From: CAVHXA01 sp963639765 | GTDB taxonomy: Bacteria > Bacillota > Clostridia > Oscillospirales > Oscillospiraceae | Assembly (NCBI GenBank): GCA_963639765.1 | Contig: CAVHXA010000009.1 | Location: forward strand, 12,728 to 76,727 | Direction: 5' to 3' | Length of the DNA: 64,000 nt | Part shown: positions 15,977-24,227 of the stretch, piece by piece | Position numbering within the stretch: the first letter of the stretch is position 1 | Layout: each line of letters opens with the position of its first letter | Position numbers and translations under genes: made by a program | Notes under the pieces: model-generated | What the model was told of the DNA's origin: nothing | Databases searched by the model: none | What the model saw: only the letters and a program-made list of their open reading frames with translations

Positions 15977-17911
15977 TCAGGCCGGGGGAGGACCGCCGGC
16001 ACCGGGATCGCCGCCGGGGCCGCCTGTGGAGGCAACCTCGAGGTTGTCACGCTCACCGCGCAGATAGGAGTCATAGGCATTCTGATAGGTTTCGACAACC
16101 TTTTCGATGCCGGAATTCTGCAGGGCAGACTGGAAGTCGGCCCAGTTTTCGTCGTTGATTTCCAGAGAACCGGTAAAGAATTTCAGGCCCCATTCCGAGA
16201 TGGTTGCGATGACGTCGTTGACCTCGTTGATGATGGAGTTGGATTCTTCGGTTGTCAGGTTTGCCTTGGTGGGCAGGGTGTGCAGATCTTCACCGTCGAC
16301 ATCGGTCCATGCGTTCTGGGCATTGACCTGCTTGACGGTGTAGCCGTCGTTGAGCTTGGCGTGCTCGTCGTAACGGGGCAGCTGACCCATGATCTGCATC
16401 GAGGAGGCCATCATGAAGCCAATGCCTTCGGGGTTGTTCCAGACAATGTCGGTGTAGTGGTAGGTGCCTTCGTCGTCGATATAGAAGGAGTCGCCCTCAA
16501 CACCCCAGTTGTACAGCTCATAGCCGCCTTCGGTGAAGCCGAAGTTGAGGTAGTTCATAACCAGATCAACCTGCTCGCAGGAGGTGGTTACAACAAACTG
16601 CTTGTTGTCTACCAGAGAAATCGTGGTGGGGTATTCGTTGGCCTGGCCCTCGTAGGCATACAGAGGAGCAACAATGGCGGAATCCCAGTCGCTGTGATCG
16701 GCATCGACATAATCCTTGAAGGTGTCGGTGCCGTCGGCACGACCTGTCCATACAAACATGTCGCCGCTGCCCAGCTTGGCCATCAGAGAGCTCTGGTCGA
16801 GCGTGGTGATGTAGAATTCGGGGTTGAATACGCCGTAGGTGTAGAGGTCGTAGAACCACTCGGCATAGTCGCGGAAGGAATCCTGCGTGGCGGCAGCCAC
16901 AACGGTGTCGCCCATCAGGGATACGCCGACGGAGGTGGAGGTGGAGGAAATGTTGGCCACTGCGCCAAAGGCGTTGTTGCCCAGGTTGGCGGAGCCGCCG
17001 TCGTCGGAGTCGAGACTATAGGTCCATTCGCAGCCAAAGGTGTCTTTTACGTCTTTGAGCAGCTGCGTGAATGTATCAATGGTAGAAACCTGCAGAACGT
17101 CGTCAACAACCTCGTAGCCGCATTCTTCGGCCATGTTGCGGATGCACAGCAGGCCCTGGTCGGACCAGTTGGCGTTGTAGATGACAACATAGCCCAGCAT
17201 CTTGTTGTCGGTTTTTACACCGGCGATGGTGTCGTCGTCGAGCGCGGACAGATGGGACCAGTAGTCGGGGGAATTGACAGGCAGAAGATCGGTCAGATCG
17301 ATGATGACCTCGTCTTCGTAGGCCTGGCCGAGACCGCCGGTGTAGTAGTCGCCCGGCTGCATGATATCGGAGTAGTCACCGCCGGCAATATACAGCTGGA
17401 ACTGCTCGGTTGCGGCAGACTGGCTTACACAGTCGAATTCCAGCTCCACGCCGGTTGCCTGCTTGAGATAGGGCAGGATGGTCATGTCGTTCCAGGAGTC
17501 CATATAAGCTTCCCAGCCGAATCCAAAGGGGAACCAGAACGTGATGTGGCCGGATTCGTCGTCGGTCAGGGGATAGTGGATGCCGCCGGCAGAGGTGTAG
17601 TCACCTGCCTGAACCTGCAGGGCGGCAGCATGGGTGGAGGAGGAATCGGCAGAGCCGGCGATCTCGGCCATCTCGGCCGAGGTCATGCCCTCGGTCATCT
17701 GTTCGGAAACCTGAGCCAGAGCCTCGCTTGTGGAGGTGCTTGCCATTGCAGCGGGGGTTTCTGCTGCCTCGGTCGAGGCTGTGCTTTCGGTGTTTGCTGT
17801 GCTGCTCTCGGTGTCGGTCTGCGTATTGCTTTCGGTTTTTGCGCAGCCGGCAAATACGCACACCAGCATAGCCAGCGCCAACAGCAGGCACAGAAGCTTG
17901 CGGGATTTCAT
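15977..17911 (-). CDS. Solute-binding lipoprotein, paralogue 3
   Basis: A 644-residue lipoprotein. The signal peptide ends in the lipobox VFAGC (Cys23), followed by a long Ser/Thr/Ala/Glu linker to about residue 110. The binding domain is closest to the protein at 5991-7835: both have YYTGGLGQAYEDEV or its near twin, an acidic NSPDYW/NAPDYY motif and a shared tail YQNAYDSYLRGERDN. It ends in a Gly/Pro stretch (GGPGGDPGAGGPPPA). The ATG at 17911 follows GGAAGGA and a consensus promoter. As with the other two, no transporter subunits are close by. It stands alone between its own promoter and terminator. Confidence 0.85.
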   Translation of the reverse strand: MKSRKLLCLLLALAMLVCVFAGCAKTESNTQTDTESSTANTESTASTEAAETPAAMASTSTSEALAQVSEQMTEGMTSAEMAEIAGSADSSSTHAAALQVQAGDYTSAGGIHYPLTDDESGHITFWFPFGFGWEAYMDSWNDMTILPYLKQATGVELEFDCVSQSAATEQFQLYIAGGDYSDIMQPGDYYTGGLGQAYEDEVIIDLTDLLPVNSPDYWSHLSALDDDTIAGVKTDNKMLGYVVIYNANWSDQGLLCIRNMAEECGYEVVDDVLQVSTIDTFTQLLKDVKDTFGCEWTYSLDSDDGGSANLGNNAFGAVANISSTSTSVGVSLMGDTVVAAATQDSFRDYAEWFYDLYTYGVFNPEFYITTLDQSSLMAKLGSGDMFVWTGRADGTDTFKDYVDADHSDWDSAIVAPLYAYEGQANEYPTTISLVDNKQFVVTTSCEQVDLVMNYLNFGFTEGGYELYNWGVEGDSFYIDDEGTYHYTDIVWNNPEGIGFMMASSMQIMGQLPRYDEHAKLNDGYTVKQVNAQNAWTDVDGEDLHTLPTKANLTTEESNSIINEVNDVIATISEWGLKFFTGSLEINDENWADFQSALQNSGIEKVVETYQNAYDSYLRGERDNLEVASTGGPGGDPGAGGPPPA

Positions 17912-17981
17912 AAATGCAGTCCTTCCTTTCAAATTGCTTGCAACCGACAACACAAGGGTCGTGTCGACGGTAACGCAGACA

Positions 17982-18010
17982 ATGTTACCATATCAAACTA
18001 TCAGCGTCAA
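17982..18010 (-). promoter_or_regulatory. Promoter of lipoprotein paralogue 3
   Basis: On the minus strand TTGACG (18005-18010), a 17-bp spacer and TAACAT (17982-17987). The upstream 18011-18060 is strongly AT-rich and could act as an UP-type element. Confidence 0.65.
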
Positions 18011-18104
18011 CAGATAAATTAATATTTAATATGTAAATACTGCAAAGATTTTAGAAAATCTTGTCTTATTCTGTATGAAATGTAAGGCGGAACTACAGTG
18101 GCAG

Positions 18105-18281
18105 TTGTGCGGTGCTGTTCTGAGGCGACACCGCATCATTGCGTCTGCGGAGCTTTGCGGATTCTTTCTGCCGATGCATCGGCATCAGGCCATTCCATAC
18201 ACAAAGTACGGCTGCGGTTATTTTCTCAATTCGACAGGAAATCTCCTGCAAATCGTGCCTGCCGAATGATGCGGTGTCGCC
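18105..18281. repeat. Palindromic intergenic element with perfect 17-bp ends
   Basis: GGCGACACCGCATCATT (18124-18140) and AATGATGCGGTGTCGCC (18265-18281) are exact reverse complements and bound a 158-bp element. A further partial end (TTGTGCGGTGCTG) begins at 18105. Both ends differ from the usual CAGC version at matching positions, so the pairing is preserved by compensating changes. The inverted interior (GATTTGCAGGAGATTTCCTG) recurs in the element at 40153-40292. The prfA promoter begins directly after it. Confidence 0.75.
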
Positions 18282-18310
18282 TTTACTTTCTGCGCGGGGA
18301 GTGCTAGAAT
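18282..18310 (+). promoter_or_regulatory. Promoter of the prfA operon
   Basis: TTTACT (18282-18287), a 17-bp spacer and TAGAAT (18305-18310), about 100 bp before the prfA start. A single element end, GGCAGCACCGCGG, lies in the leader at 18331-18343. Confidence 0.6.
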
Positions 18311-18408
18311 AGCTGCCGGGAAAGAATGTCGGCAGCACCGCGGGGATATCCCTTTCCGGTTTGATACAACCGCCGGGTTCCGCAAGGCTGCCAGTAAGGA
18401 GCACTGCC

Positions 18409-19479
18409 ATGCTGGACAAGCTCAGACAGGTTGAGCAACGCTATATCGATATGGAGCAGAGAGCGGCCGAGCCCGATTTCTATGCCGATCCAAGGGCAGC
18501 GGCCAGGCTGCTCAAGGAGCAGAAGGAGCTGGAGCCCGTTGTTTCGGCATATCGGCAGTGGAGAAGCAGGGACACCGAGCGCAAAGAGCTGCGTCAGCTT
18601 CTTGAAACCGAAACCGACCAGGAGCTTCGCCGCATGGCACAGGACGAAATTCAGGACCTGAAGACACAGATGGAGCAGCTGGAGCAGCAGCTGAAAATTC
18701 TGCTTCTGCCGTCCGATCCAAACGACGACAAGAGCGTTATCATGGAAATTCGCGGCGGCGTCGGCGGAGAAGAGAGCGCCCTGTTTGCCCACAGCCTGTT
18801 TCGGATGTACAGCATGTATGCGGAAGCCAAGGGCTGGCGGGTAGAGCTTACCCGACTCAACCAGACCGAGCTTGGCGGCATCAAGGAGGCAGATCTTGTA
18901 ATCGACGGAGCCGGCGCCTATTCCAGACTGAAATTCGAAAGCGGCGTACATCGGGTGCAGAGAGTGCCGGAAACCGAATCCGGCGGCAGGATTCACACAT
19001 CCACCGCCACGGTGGCAGTGCTGCCCGAGCTGGAAGAGGCAACGGTTGAAATCCGTCCGGAGGATCTGCAGATCGACACCTTCCGTTCCACGGGTGCAGG
19101 CGGCCAGCACATCAACAAAACCGAATCCGCCATTCGCATTACCCATCTGCCTACCGGAACCGTTGTAGAATGCCAGCAGGAGCGAAGTCAGATTCAAAAT
19201 AAGGAAAAAGCTCTGCGCATTTTATATTCCAAGCTCTACGAAGCCGAGCAGGAACGTCTGATGAGTCAGCAGATCTCCCGGCGCCGAAGCCAGGTGGGCA
19301 GCGGTATGCGAAACGAACGGATCCGTACCTACAATTTCCCACAAGGCCGCGTGACGGACCATCGCATCGGGCTGACACTCTACAAAATAGATGCAATCAT
19401 GAACGGAGACCTCGATGAGCTGATCGAAGCTCTGATTACGGCCGATCAGGCCGAACGTCTGAAGCAGAGCGATGAATGA
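18409..19479 (+). CDS. prfA: Peptide chain release factor 1
   Basis: RF1 recognises UAA and UAG stop codons and releases the peptide from the ribosome. The 356 residues match the family length. The decoding motif is P-E-T at 187-189, of the PxT class rather than the SPF of RF2. The catalytic GGQ is at 231-233 within GAGGQHIN. The ATG at 18409 follows AAGGAG. It heads a tight operon with a threonylcarbamoyl-AMP synthase, coaE and an M18 peptidase. The prfA-Sua5 pairing is common in Firmicutes. Confidence 0.97.
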   Translation: MLDKLRQVEQRYIDMEQRAAEPDFYADPRAAARLLKEQKELEPVVSAYRQWRSRDTERKELRQLLETETDQELRRMAQDEIQDLKTQMEQLEQQLKILLLPSDPNDDKSVIMEIRGGVGGEESALFAHSLFRMYSMYAEAKGWRVELTRLNQTELGGIKEADLVIDGAGAYSRLKFESGVHRVQRVPETESGGRIHTSTATVAVLPELEEATVEIRPEDLQIDTFRSTGAGGQHINKTESAIRITHLPTGTVVECQQERSQIQNKEKALRILYSKLYEAEQERLMSQQISRRRSQVGSGMRNERIRTYNFPQGRVTDHRIGLTLYKIDAIMNGDLDELIEALITADQAERLKQSDE

Positions 19480-20515
19480 GAAAAAGACAATTCTTCTTCC
19501 GGCCGAGGCACCGCAGACCATAAGCACAGCGGCTGAGATTCTGCGCAACGGCGGACTGGTTGCACTTCCGACAGAGACGGTTTATGGTCTTGGGGCCGAC
19601 GGGCTGAACAAAACCGCCGTTCTGCGGATTTTTGAGGCCAAGGGCCGGCCGCAGGACAATCCGCTGATTCTGCACGTGGCCGAGGCCGGTCAGCTGGACG
19701 AAATCTGCCGGGATATTCCGCAGCAGGCCCGTCTTCTGGCAGACAGACTGTGGCCCGGTCCGCTGACAATGGTCCTACCCTGCACAGACCGCGTTCCACA
19801 GCAGACGACGGCAGGTCTGCCCACTGTGGCGGTTCGCTGTCCGGACTGCACAATTACACGGCAGATTATTCTGGCTGCCGGTATTCCGATTGCGGCACCC
19901 TCGGCCAATCTTTCCGGGAGGCCAAGCTGTACCACTGCGGTTCATGTGCTCGAGGACATGGCGGGCCGGATTGATGCCGTAGTAGACGGAGGCCCCTGCA
20001 CAGTAGGCGTTGAGAGCACCATTATCGATCTCTCGCAGGAAAAACCCCGTCTGCTGCGGCCGGGCGGCATGCCTCTTGAAACAATCCGGGACCTGATCGG
20101 CCCCATAGAGGCAGACGCGGCGCTTTATCGTCAGCTCAAGGACGGCGAGGTACCAAAAGCACCCGGCATGAAATACCGTCACTATGCACCGAGGGCACCC
20201 GTTACTGTGGTGCAGGGCGGGGCACAGGCCAGCGCAGCGCTGATCCTGCAAAGAATGCAGCCAACAGACGGCGTGCTGTGCTTTTCCGAATGCCGTTCGT
20301 CCTTTGGCGGAGCAGTGGTCCGGATCCTCGGACCGGAGCACGACTTCGAGGCGCAGGCCCGGCGGGTATTCGACGCGCTTCGGAGCTTTGACGACACGGA
20401 CGTAACTGCCATCTGGGCACAATGCCCGCCTGAAAAAGGACTTGGGCGCGCGGTTGCAAACCGGTTGAACAAGGCGGCAGGCTTTCATATTCTGCGTGCG
20501 GAGGAAGAGACATGA
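19472..20515 (+). CDS. ywlC: L-threonylcarbamoyladenylate synthase
   Basis: Makes threonylcarbamoyl-AMP from threonine, bicarbonate and ATP, the first step of the t6A37 modification of ANN-decoding tRNAs. The 347 residues correspond to the long Sua5/YwlC form: an N-terminal YrdC domain (TETVYGLGAD, KGRPQDNPL, SANLSGRPS) and a C-terminal Sua5 domain after PGMKYRHYAP. It overlaps prfA by eight bases and coaE by four, so translation is coupled. Confidence 0.95.
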   Translation: MNEKKTILLPAEAPQTISTAAEILRNGGLVALPTETVYGLGADGLNKTAVLRIFEAKGRPQDNPLILHVAEAGQLDEICRDIPQQARLLADRLWPGPLTMVLPCTDRVPQQTTAGLPTVAVRCPDCTITRQIILAAGIPIAAPSANLSGRPSCTTAVHVLEDMAGRIDAVVDGGPCTVGVESTIIDLSQEKPRLLRPGGMPLETIRDLIGPIEADAALYRQLKDGEVPKAPGMKYRHYAPRAPVTVVQGGAQASAALILQRMQPTDGVLCFSECRSSFGGAVVRILGPEHDFEAQARRVFDALRSFDDTDVTAIWAQCPPEKGLGRAVANRLNKAAGFHILRAEEET

Positions 20516-21117
20516 TTATTCTCGGCATTACAGGCGGAACAGGCTGCGGAAAAACCACCGCGCTCGACTGCCTGAAGGAATACGGCTGCAGGCTGATCGA
20601 CTGCGACGCGGTTTATCATCAGCTGCTGCAGCAGGATCGGGATCTGCTGCGGGCTCTTGATGTAAGGTTCCCCGGAACGGTGAAAAACGGGCAGCTTGAC
20701 CGCAAGGCCCTCGGAGAAAGAGTATTTGCCGATCCGGCGGCACTTGCAGCGCTGAACAACACCACGGGTCCGTTTGTGCTGACGGCAATTCAAAAGGAAA
20801 TAGACAGGGCACGGCAGGAGGATGCCTTCGCTGTGGCTGTTGATGCTATTGGCCTGATCGAAAGCGGACTGGCAAAGCTGTGCGATTATACAATTGCCGT
20901 CACGGCTCCCGAGGAAGACCGTGTCCGAAGGCTGATTGCCCGCGACGGAATCTCAGAAGACTATGCCCGCCTTCGAATCCGCGCACAGAAATCCAACGCG
21001 GAATTTTCCGCCCTGTGTGATTATACCCTGAACAACGACGGCTCCGACATCACGGCTTTTGGCCAAAGGTGCACGGAACTGTTCACAATACTGCTGAATA
21101 AGGAGAAAAAAGCATGA
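20512..21117 (+). CDS. coaE: Dephospho-CoA kinase
   Basis: Phosphorylates the ribose 3'-OH of dephospho-CoA, the last step of coenzyme A synthesis. The 201 residues begin with the P-loop GGTGCGKT (8-15). The DCDAV motif of the CoA-binding part follows at about 36. The ATG overlaps the previous stop as ATGA, and the next gene overlaps in the same way. Confidence 0.95.
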   Translation: MIILGITGGTGCGKTTALDCLKEYGCRLIDCDAVYHQLLQQDRDLLRALDVRFPGTVKNGQLDRKALGERVFADPAALAALNNTTGPFVLTAIQKEIDRARQEDAFAVAVDAIGLIESGLAKLCDYTIAVTAPEEDRVRRLIARDGISEDYARLRIRAQKSNAEFSALCDYTLNNDGSDITAFGQRCTELFTILLNKEKKA

Positions 21118-22511
21118 GCGAGAAGAAAAATCAGGATATCCGGGAAAAGCTTCTGCGAAGCCCCAAAAACGGCTATGACCGCCTCACCGGGCAGGATGCG
21201 GCAGCTATTTCTCCGTATGCCCGGGACTATATGGCGTTTCTGACTGCGGCAAAAATCGAGCGCGAGGCTGTGGATGAGACAGTTCGTCTTGCAAAAGAAG
21301 CGGGTTTTGTGCCGTTGGAGCCGGGTATCGCTCTGAAGCCGGGTGACCGTGTATACCGGATCAACCGCGACAAGGCTGTTACACTGGCCGTGATCGGCAA
21401 AAAGCCTCTGCACGAGGGCGTACACATCGTGGCGGCCCATATCGATAATCCCAGGCTGGACCTCAAGCCGAATCCGCTGTATGAAGACGGCGAGATGGCC
21501 TATTTCAAAACCCACTATTACGGCGGCATCAAAAAATATCAATGGCCCGTTACGCCGCTGGCCATACATGGCGTTGTTGCTCTGAAAGACGGAACCACAG
21601 TGCGTGTGTGCGTGGGCGAGGACGACAAGGATCCCGTTCTGGTCATTACGGATCTTCTCGTGCACCTCTCGGCGGATCAGCTCAAAAAGACACTGGCCGA
21701 CGGCATTCCCGGCGAAAATCTGAATGTACTGCTGGGTTCGATTCCTCTGCCCGACGATGAGGGAAGCGACCGGGTAAAGCTGGCAATCATGCTTCTGCTC
21801 AACGAAAAATACGGCATCACCGAAGACGATTTTCAGTCTGCGGAGCTGTATGCCGTGCCTGCCGGAAAATGCCGGGATGTCGGGCTGGACCGCAGCCTGA
21901 TCGGCGGCTTTGGCCATGACGACCGCGTCTGCTCCTACCCGGCCCTGAGCGCTCTGCTGGAGCTTGAAATTCCCGAGCATACCGCCGTGTGCACGCTGGC
22001 CGACAAGGAGGAAATCGGGTCTGAGGGCGTGAGCGGCATGCAGAGTGCGTTTTTCGACACCTTTATCGATGATCTGTGTGCCGCAGAGGGCTGCACACTC
22101 AAACGCTGCTACGAAAGCTCTGTCTGCCTGTCCGCAGACGTCACAAACGCCTTTGATCCCGTGTGGGCTGAGGTTTCAGACCCTCGCAACAACGCAAAAA
22201 TCAACTATGGCGCATGCATATGCAAATACACCGGTGCCCGCGGAAAGTCCGGCTCGTCGGATGCCTCTGCCGAGCTGATGGGCAGGATCCGTCGGATCCT
22301 GGACGATGCGGGCGTAATCTGGCAGATGGGCGAGCTTGGCAAGGTCGACCAGGGCGGTGGCGGAACCGTTGCGGTGTATATGGCAAAACGCAACATCGAC
22401 ACGGTGGACATCGGCGTACCGGTGCTTTCCATGCATGCTCCCTTTGAGGTAGTCAGCAAGCTGGACCTCTATATGACCATGCGTGCCATCCGGGCATTTT
22501 ATCTGGCGTAA
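21114..22511 (+). CDS. M18 family metallo-aminopeptidase
   Basis: A 465-residue cytosolic zinc aminopeptidase of family M18, which removes N-terminal acidic or other residues from peptides. The metal and catalytic motifs are present: AAHIDNPRLD, DKEEIGSEG, GHDDRVCSY and, near the end, SMHAPFEVVSKLD. It is the last gene of the prfA operon. A strong GC hairpin (22521-22537) follows. Confidence 0.92.
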   Translation: MSEKKNQDIREKLLRSPKNGYDRLTGQDAAAISPYARDYMAFLTAAKIEREAVDETVRLAKEAGFVPLEPGIALKPGDRVYRINRDKAVTLAVIGKKPLHEGVHIVAAHIDNPRLDLKPNPLYEDGEMAYFKTHYYGGIKKYQWPVTPLAIHGVVALKDGTTVRVCVGEDDKDPVLVITDLLVHLSADQLKKTLADGIPGENLNVLLGSIPLPDDEGSDRVKLAIMLLLNEKYGITEDDFQSAELYAVPAGKCRDVGLDRSLIGGFGHDDRVCSYPALSALLELEIPEHTAVCTLADKEEIGSEGVSGMQSAFFDTFIDDLCAAEGCTLKRCYESSVCLSADVTNAFDPVWAEVSDPRNNAKINYGACICKYTGARGKSGSSDASAELMGRIRRILDDAGVIWQMGELGKVDQGGGGTVAVYMAKRNIDTVDIGVPVLSMHAPFEVVSKLDLYMTMRAIRAFYLA

Positions 22512-22520
22512 TCTCCGGCA

Positions 22521-22537
22521 CCGGGGCCTTGCCCCGG
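22521..22537 (+). other. GC-rich hairpin before the upp leader
   Basis: CCGGGGC-CTT-GCCCCGG is a perfect 7-bp stem placed between the M18 peptidase stop and the conserved upp leader. There is no T run, so it is more likely an RNA stability or boundary hairpin than an intrinsic terminator. Confidence 0.5.
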
Positions 22538-22590
22538 ACTGTCCTTGGAGAGGGACATGAAAAACTACTACTTCAACAGAACGTAAGGGA
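22538..22590 (+). promoter_or_regulatory. Conserved structured leader of upp
   Basis: The hairpin TGTCC-TTGGAGAG-GGACA keeps the CCTTGGAGAGGG loop of the uraA leader, while its stem pairs have changed in step. AAAACTACTACTTCAACA follows, as before uraA and the 131-residue gene. Pairing of ACTACTT with the AAGGGA ribosome site is weaker here. upp is a pyrimidine salvage gene and pyrR lies just downstream, so control by PyrR is likely but inferred. Confidence 0.6.
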
Positions 22591-22597
22591 TTTTATT

Positions 22598-23227
22598 ATG
22601 AGTGAGCTGCATGTTGTCAACCATCCGCTGGTCCAGCACAAGCTGACCATTATGCGCAAGAAGGAAACAAACAACAAGGATTTTCGTGAGCTGCTTGAGG
22701 AAATTACGCTCTTTGTCGGCTGCGAGGCGACCGGAGATTTCCCCACGGTTGAGACGGAAATCGAAACCCCCGTCTCTGCCATGGTCGGCAAGGAGATGGC
22801 CGGCCGTCAGCCTGCAATCATTCCCGTTCTGCGTGCGGGCCTTGGCATGGTCGACGGACTGCTCAGCCTGATGCCGGCCGCAAAGGTAGGTCACATCGGC
22901 CTGTATCGCGACGAAGACACCCACGAACCTGTGCAATATTACTGCAAGCTGCCTATGGATATTGCAGAGCGCATGGTTTTTGTGTGTGACCCCATGCTGG
23001 CAACCGGCGGCAGCGCCTGCGGAGCCATTACTCTGCTCAAGCGCGCGGGCGTTACAAGAATCCGCCTGGTCTGCCTGGTCGCGGCGCCCGAGGGCGTGCA
23101 GCGTCTGCAGCAGGAGCATCCGGATGTGGATATCTACTGCGCGGCTCTGGATGAAAGGCTCAATGCCGATGCCTATATTATCCCCGGCCTCGGCGATGCG
23201 GGCGACCGGCTCTACGGCACAAAATAA
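22598..23227 (+). CDS. upp: Uracil phosphoribosyltransferase
   Basis: Converts uracil and PRPP to UMP for pyrimidine salvage. The 209 residues are full length. The PRPP loop DPMLATGGSA is at 131-140 and the uracil-binding tail YIIPGLGDAGDR is present. The ATG at 22598 follows TAAGGGA at 7 bp. Downstream are pyrR and the uracil permease gene uraA, which supplies the substrate. Confidence 0.97.
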   Translation: MSELHVVNHPLVQHKLTIMRKKETNNKDFRELLEEITLFVGCEATGDFPTVETEIETPVSAMVGKEMAGRQPAIIPVLRAGLGMVDGLLSLMPAAKVGHIGLYRDEDTHEPVQYYCKLPMDIAERMVFVCDPMLATGGSACGAITLLKRAGVTRIRLVCLVAAPEGVQRLQQEHPDVDIYCAALDERLNADAYIIPGLGDAGDRLYGTK

Positions 23228-23237
23228 AAATAAAACC

Positions 23238-23269
23238 GCAATACCGCACAGTTCTTCTGCGGCGCTGCC
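23238..23269. repeat. Short palindromic intergenic element
   Basis: GCAATACCGCACAG and CTGCGGCGCTGCC form a compact inverted pair directly after upp. A 10-bp GC hairpin (23283-23310) follows, but without a T run on this strand. Confidence 0.5.
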
Positions 23270-23337
23270 AAAAATCCAACTGCCGTCTGCCTTCAAAAGG
23301 GCAGGCGGCAAAAAATATGCGGCAGCGGAAAAAACAG

Positions 23338-23366
23338 TTGACGAAAAGCATATGCTGTGCTATTCT
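23338..23366 (+). promoter_or_regulatory. Promoter of pyrR
   Basis: TTGACG (23338-23343), a 17-bp spacer and TATTCT (23361-23366). It starts a leader of about 145 bases that ends in an intrinsic terminator before the gene. Confidence 0.65.
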
Positions 23367-23457
23367 GTGCGTCGGATATCTTTAAGACGGTGCGGAGTCG
23401 CCGACAAGGTGTCAATTGTGATGACAAAATCAAAATGTCATGTTTCCCTGACAAGCC

Positions 23458-23490
23458 TTGTCTGCAGCCGCAGACGGGGTGTTTTTTTAT
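23458..23490 (+). terminator. Leader terminator (attenuator) before pyrR
   Basis: CCTTGTCTGC-AGCC-GCAGACGGGG is a 10-bp stem (two G-T pairs) followed by TGTTTTTTT. It ends 15 bp before the pyrR ribosome site, so most transcripts should stop here unless an alternative structure forms. Earlier leader bases (GACAAGG at about 23402) repeat the left arm and could compete for pairing. This is the classic layout of PyrR-controlled attenuation, but no clear PyrR loop was seen in this leader. Confidence 0.65.
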
Positions 23491-23519
23491 GCCCGGAATG
23501 CCAAAGGGAGGTATGCCGA

Positions 23520-24074
23520 TTGCAGTATAAGGCCCAGGTCATGAACGCACAGGATATGGATCGTGCTCTGACCCGAATTGCGCATCAGATCCTCGAAAAA
23601 AATCAGGGAACAGCGGGCCTGTGCCTGGTCGGAATCAAAACCCGCGGGGTTCCTCTGGCCGGAATTCTGGCAGAAAAAATCCGCGCCATCGACGGCACGG
23701 AAATTCCTGTGGGTGAGCTGGACATCACACTCTATCGGGACGATCTGTCGAAGCTCTCCGATTCGCCGCGACTCAACGGCACCAGCATACCGTTTTCGGT
23801 AGAGGGAAAAACCGTCATACTGTGTGACGATGTCATCTACACCGGACGCACGGCCAGGGCGGCGCTGGAGGCTGTGATGAAGCTGGGCAGACCTGCCCGG
23901 GTGCAGCTGTTCTGCATGATCGACAGGGGGCATCGCGAGCTGCCGATTCGCCCGGACTACACGGGAAAAAACATCCCAACCGCACGAACGGAGGTAGTAG
24001 CGGTCAGACTCCGGTCTGTCGACGGTCAGGCAGGGGTACTGCTGTTTGACACGGCAGAAGCCGAATCTACATAA
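23520..24074 (+). CDS. pyrR: PyrR regulator / uracil phosphoribosyltransferase
   Basis: A 184-residue RNA-binding attenuation protein. In Firmicutes PyrR binds loops in pyr mRNA leaders when UMP or UTP is high, and it has weak UPRT activity. The family start (ALTRIAHQILE) and the PRPP loop DDVIYTGRT (103-111) are present. The TTG at 23520 is the chosen start because AGGGAGG lies 8 bp upstream and it gives the normal N-terminus; an ATG 21 bases later would cut it short. Its likely targets are its own leader and the uraA, upp and 5391 leaders. Confidence 0.93.
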   Translation: MQYKAQVMNAQDMDRALTRIAHQILEKNQGTAGLCLVGIKTRGVPLAGILAEKIRAIDGTEIPVGELDITLYRDDLSKLSDSPRLNGTSIPFSVEGKTVILCDDVIYTGRTARAALEAVMKLGRPARVQLFCMIDRGHRELPIRPDYTGKNIPTARTEVVAVRLRSVDGQAGVLLFDTAEAEST

Positions 24075-24169
24075 ACCATGGCAGCCGGTACCGGGAAACG
24101 GAGCCTTTCCGGAACCGTCCCGCGGCAGGAGCTGCAAACCGGCCCGAAGCAGCGCCTGCAGTATCGCAC

Positions 24170-24220
24170 AGCCCTTGGAGAGGGGCTTTAAAAACTACTA
24201 CTCGACAACACAGAGGAGTA
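24170..24220 (+). promoter_or_regulatory. Conserved structured leader of uraA
   Basis: The hairpin AGCCC-TTGGAGAG-GGGCT is followed by AAAAACTACTACTC. TACTACTC (24196-24203) can pair with GAGGAGTA (24213-24220), which contains the ribosome site, with a single A-G mismatch and a 9-base loop. The leader at 5333-5388 is almost identical. The picture is a switch between an upstream loop that a protein or ligand could bind and sequestering of the ribosome site. Confidence 0.65.
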
Positions 24221-24227
24221 ATACAGC

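Noticed and set aside
16280..18022. 580-codon open frame opposite lipoprotein 3
   Set aside because: Shadow of a complete lipoprotein gene with signal peptide, promoter and terminator on the other strand. It would also cross that gene's promoter.
18060..18400. Possible CRISPR-like repeats between lipoprotein 3 and prfA
   Set aside because: The repeated CAGCACCGCA-type ends are inverted, few and unevenly spaced, with no spacer array and no cas genes.
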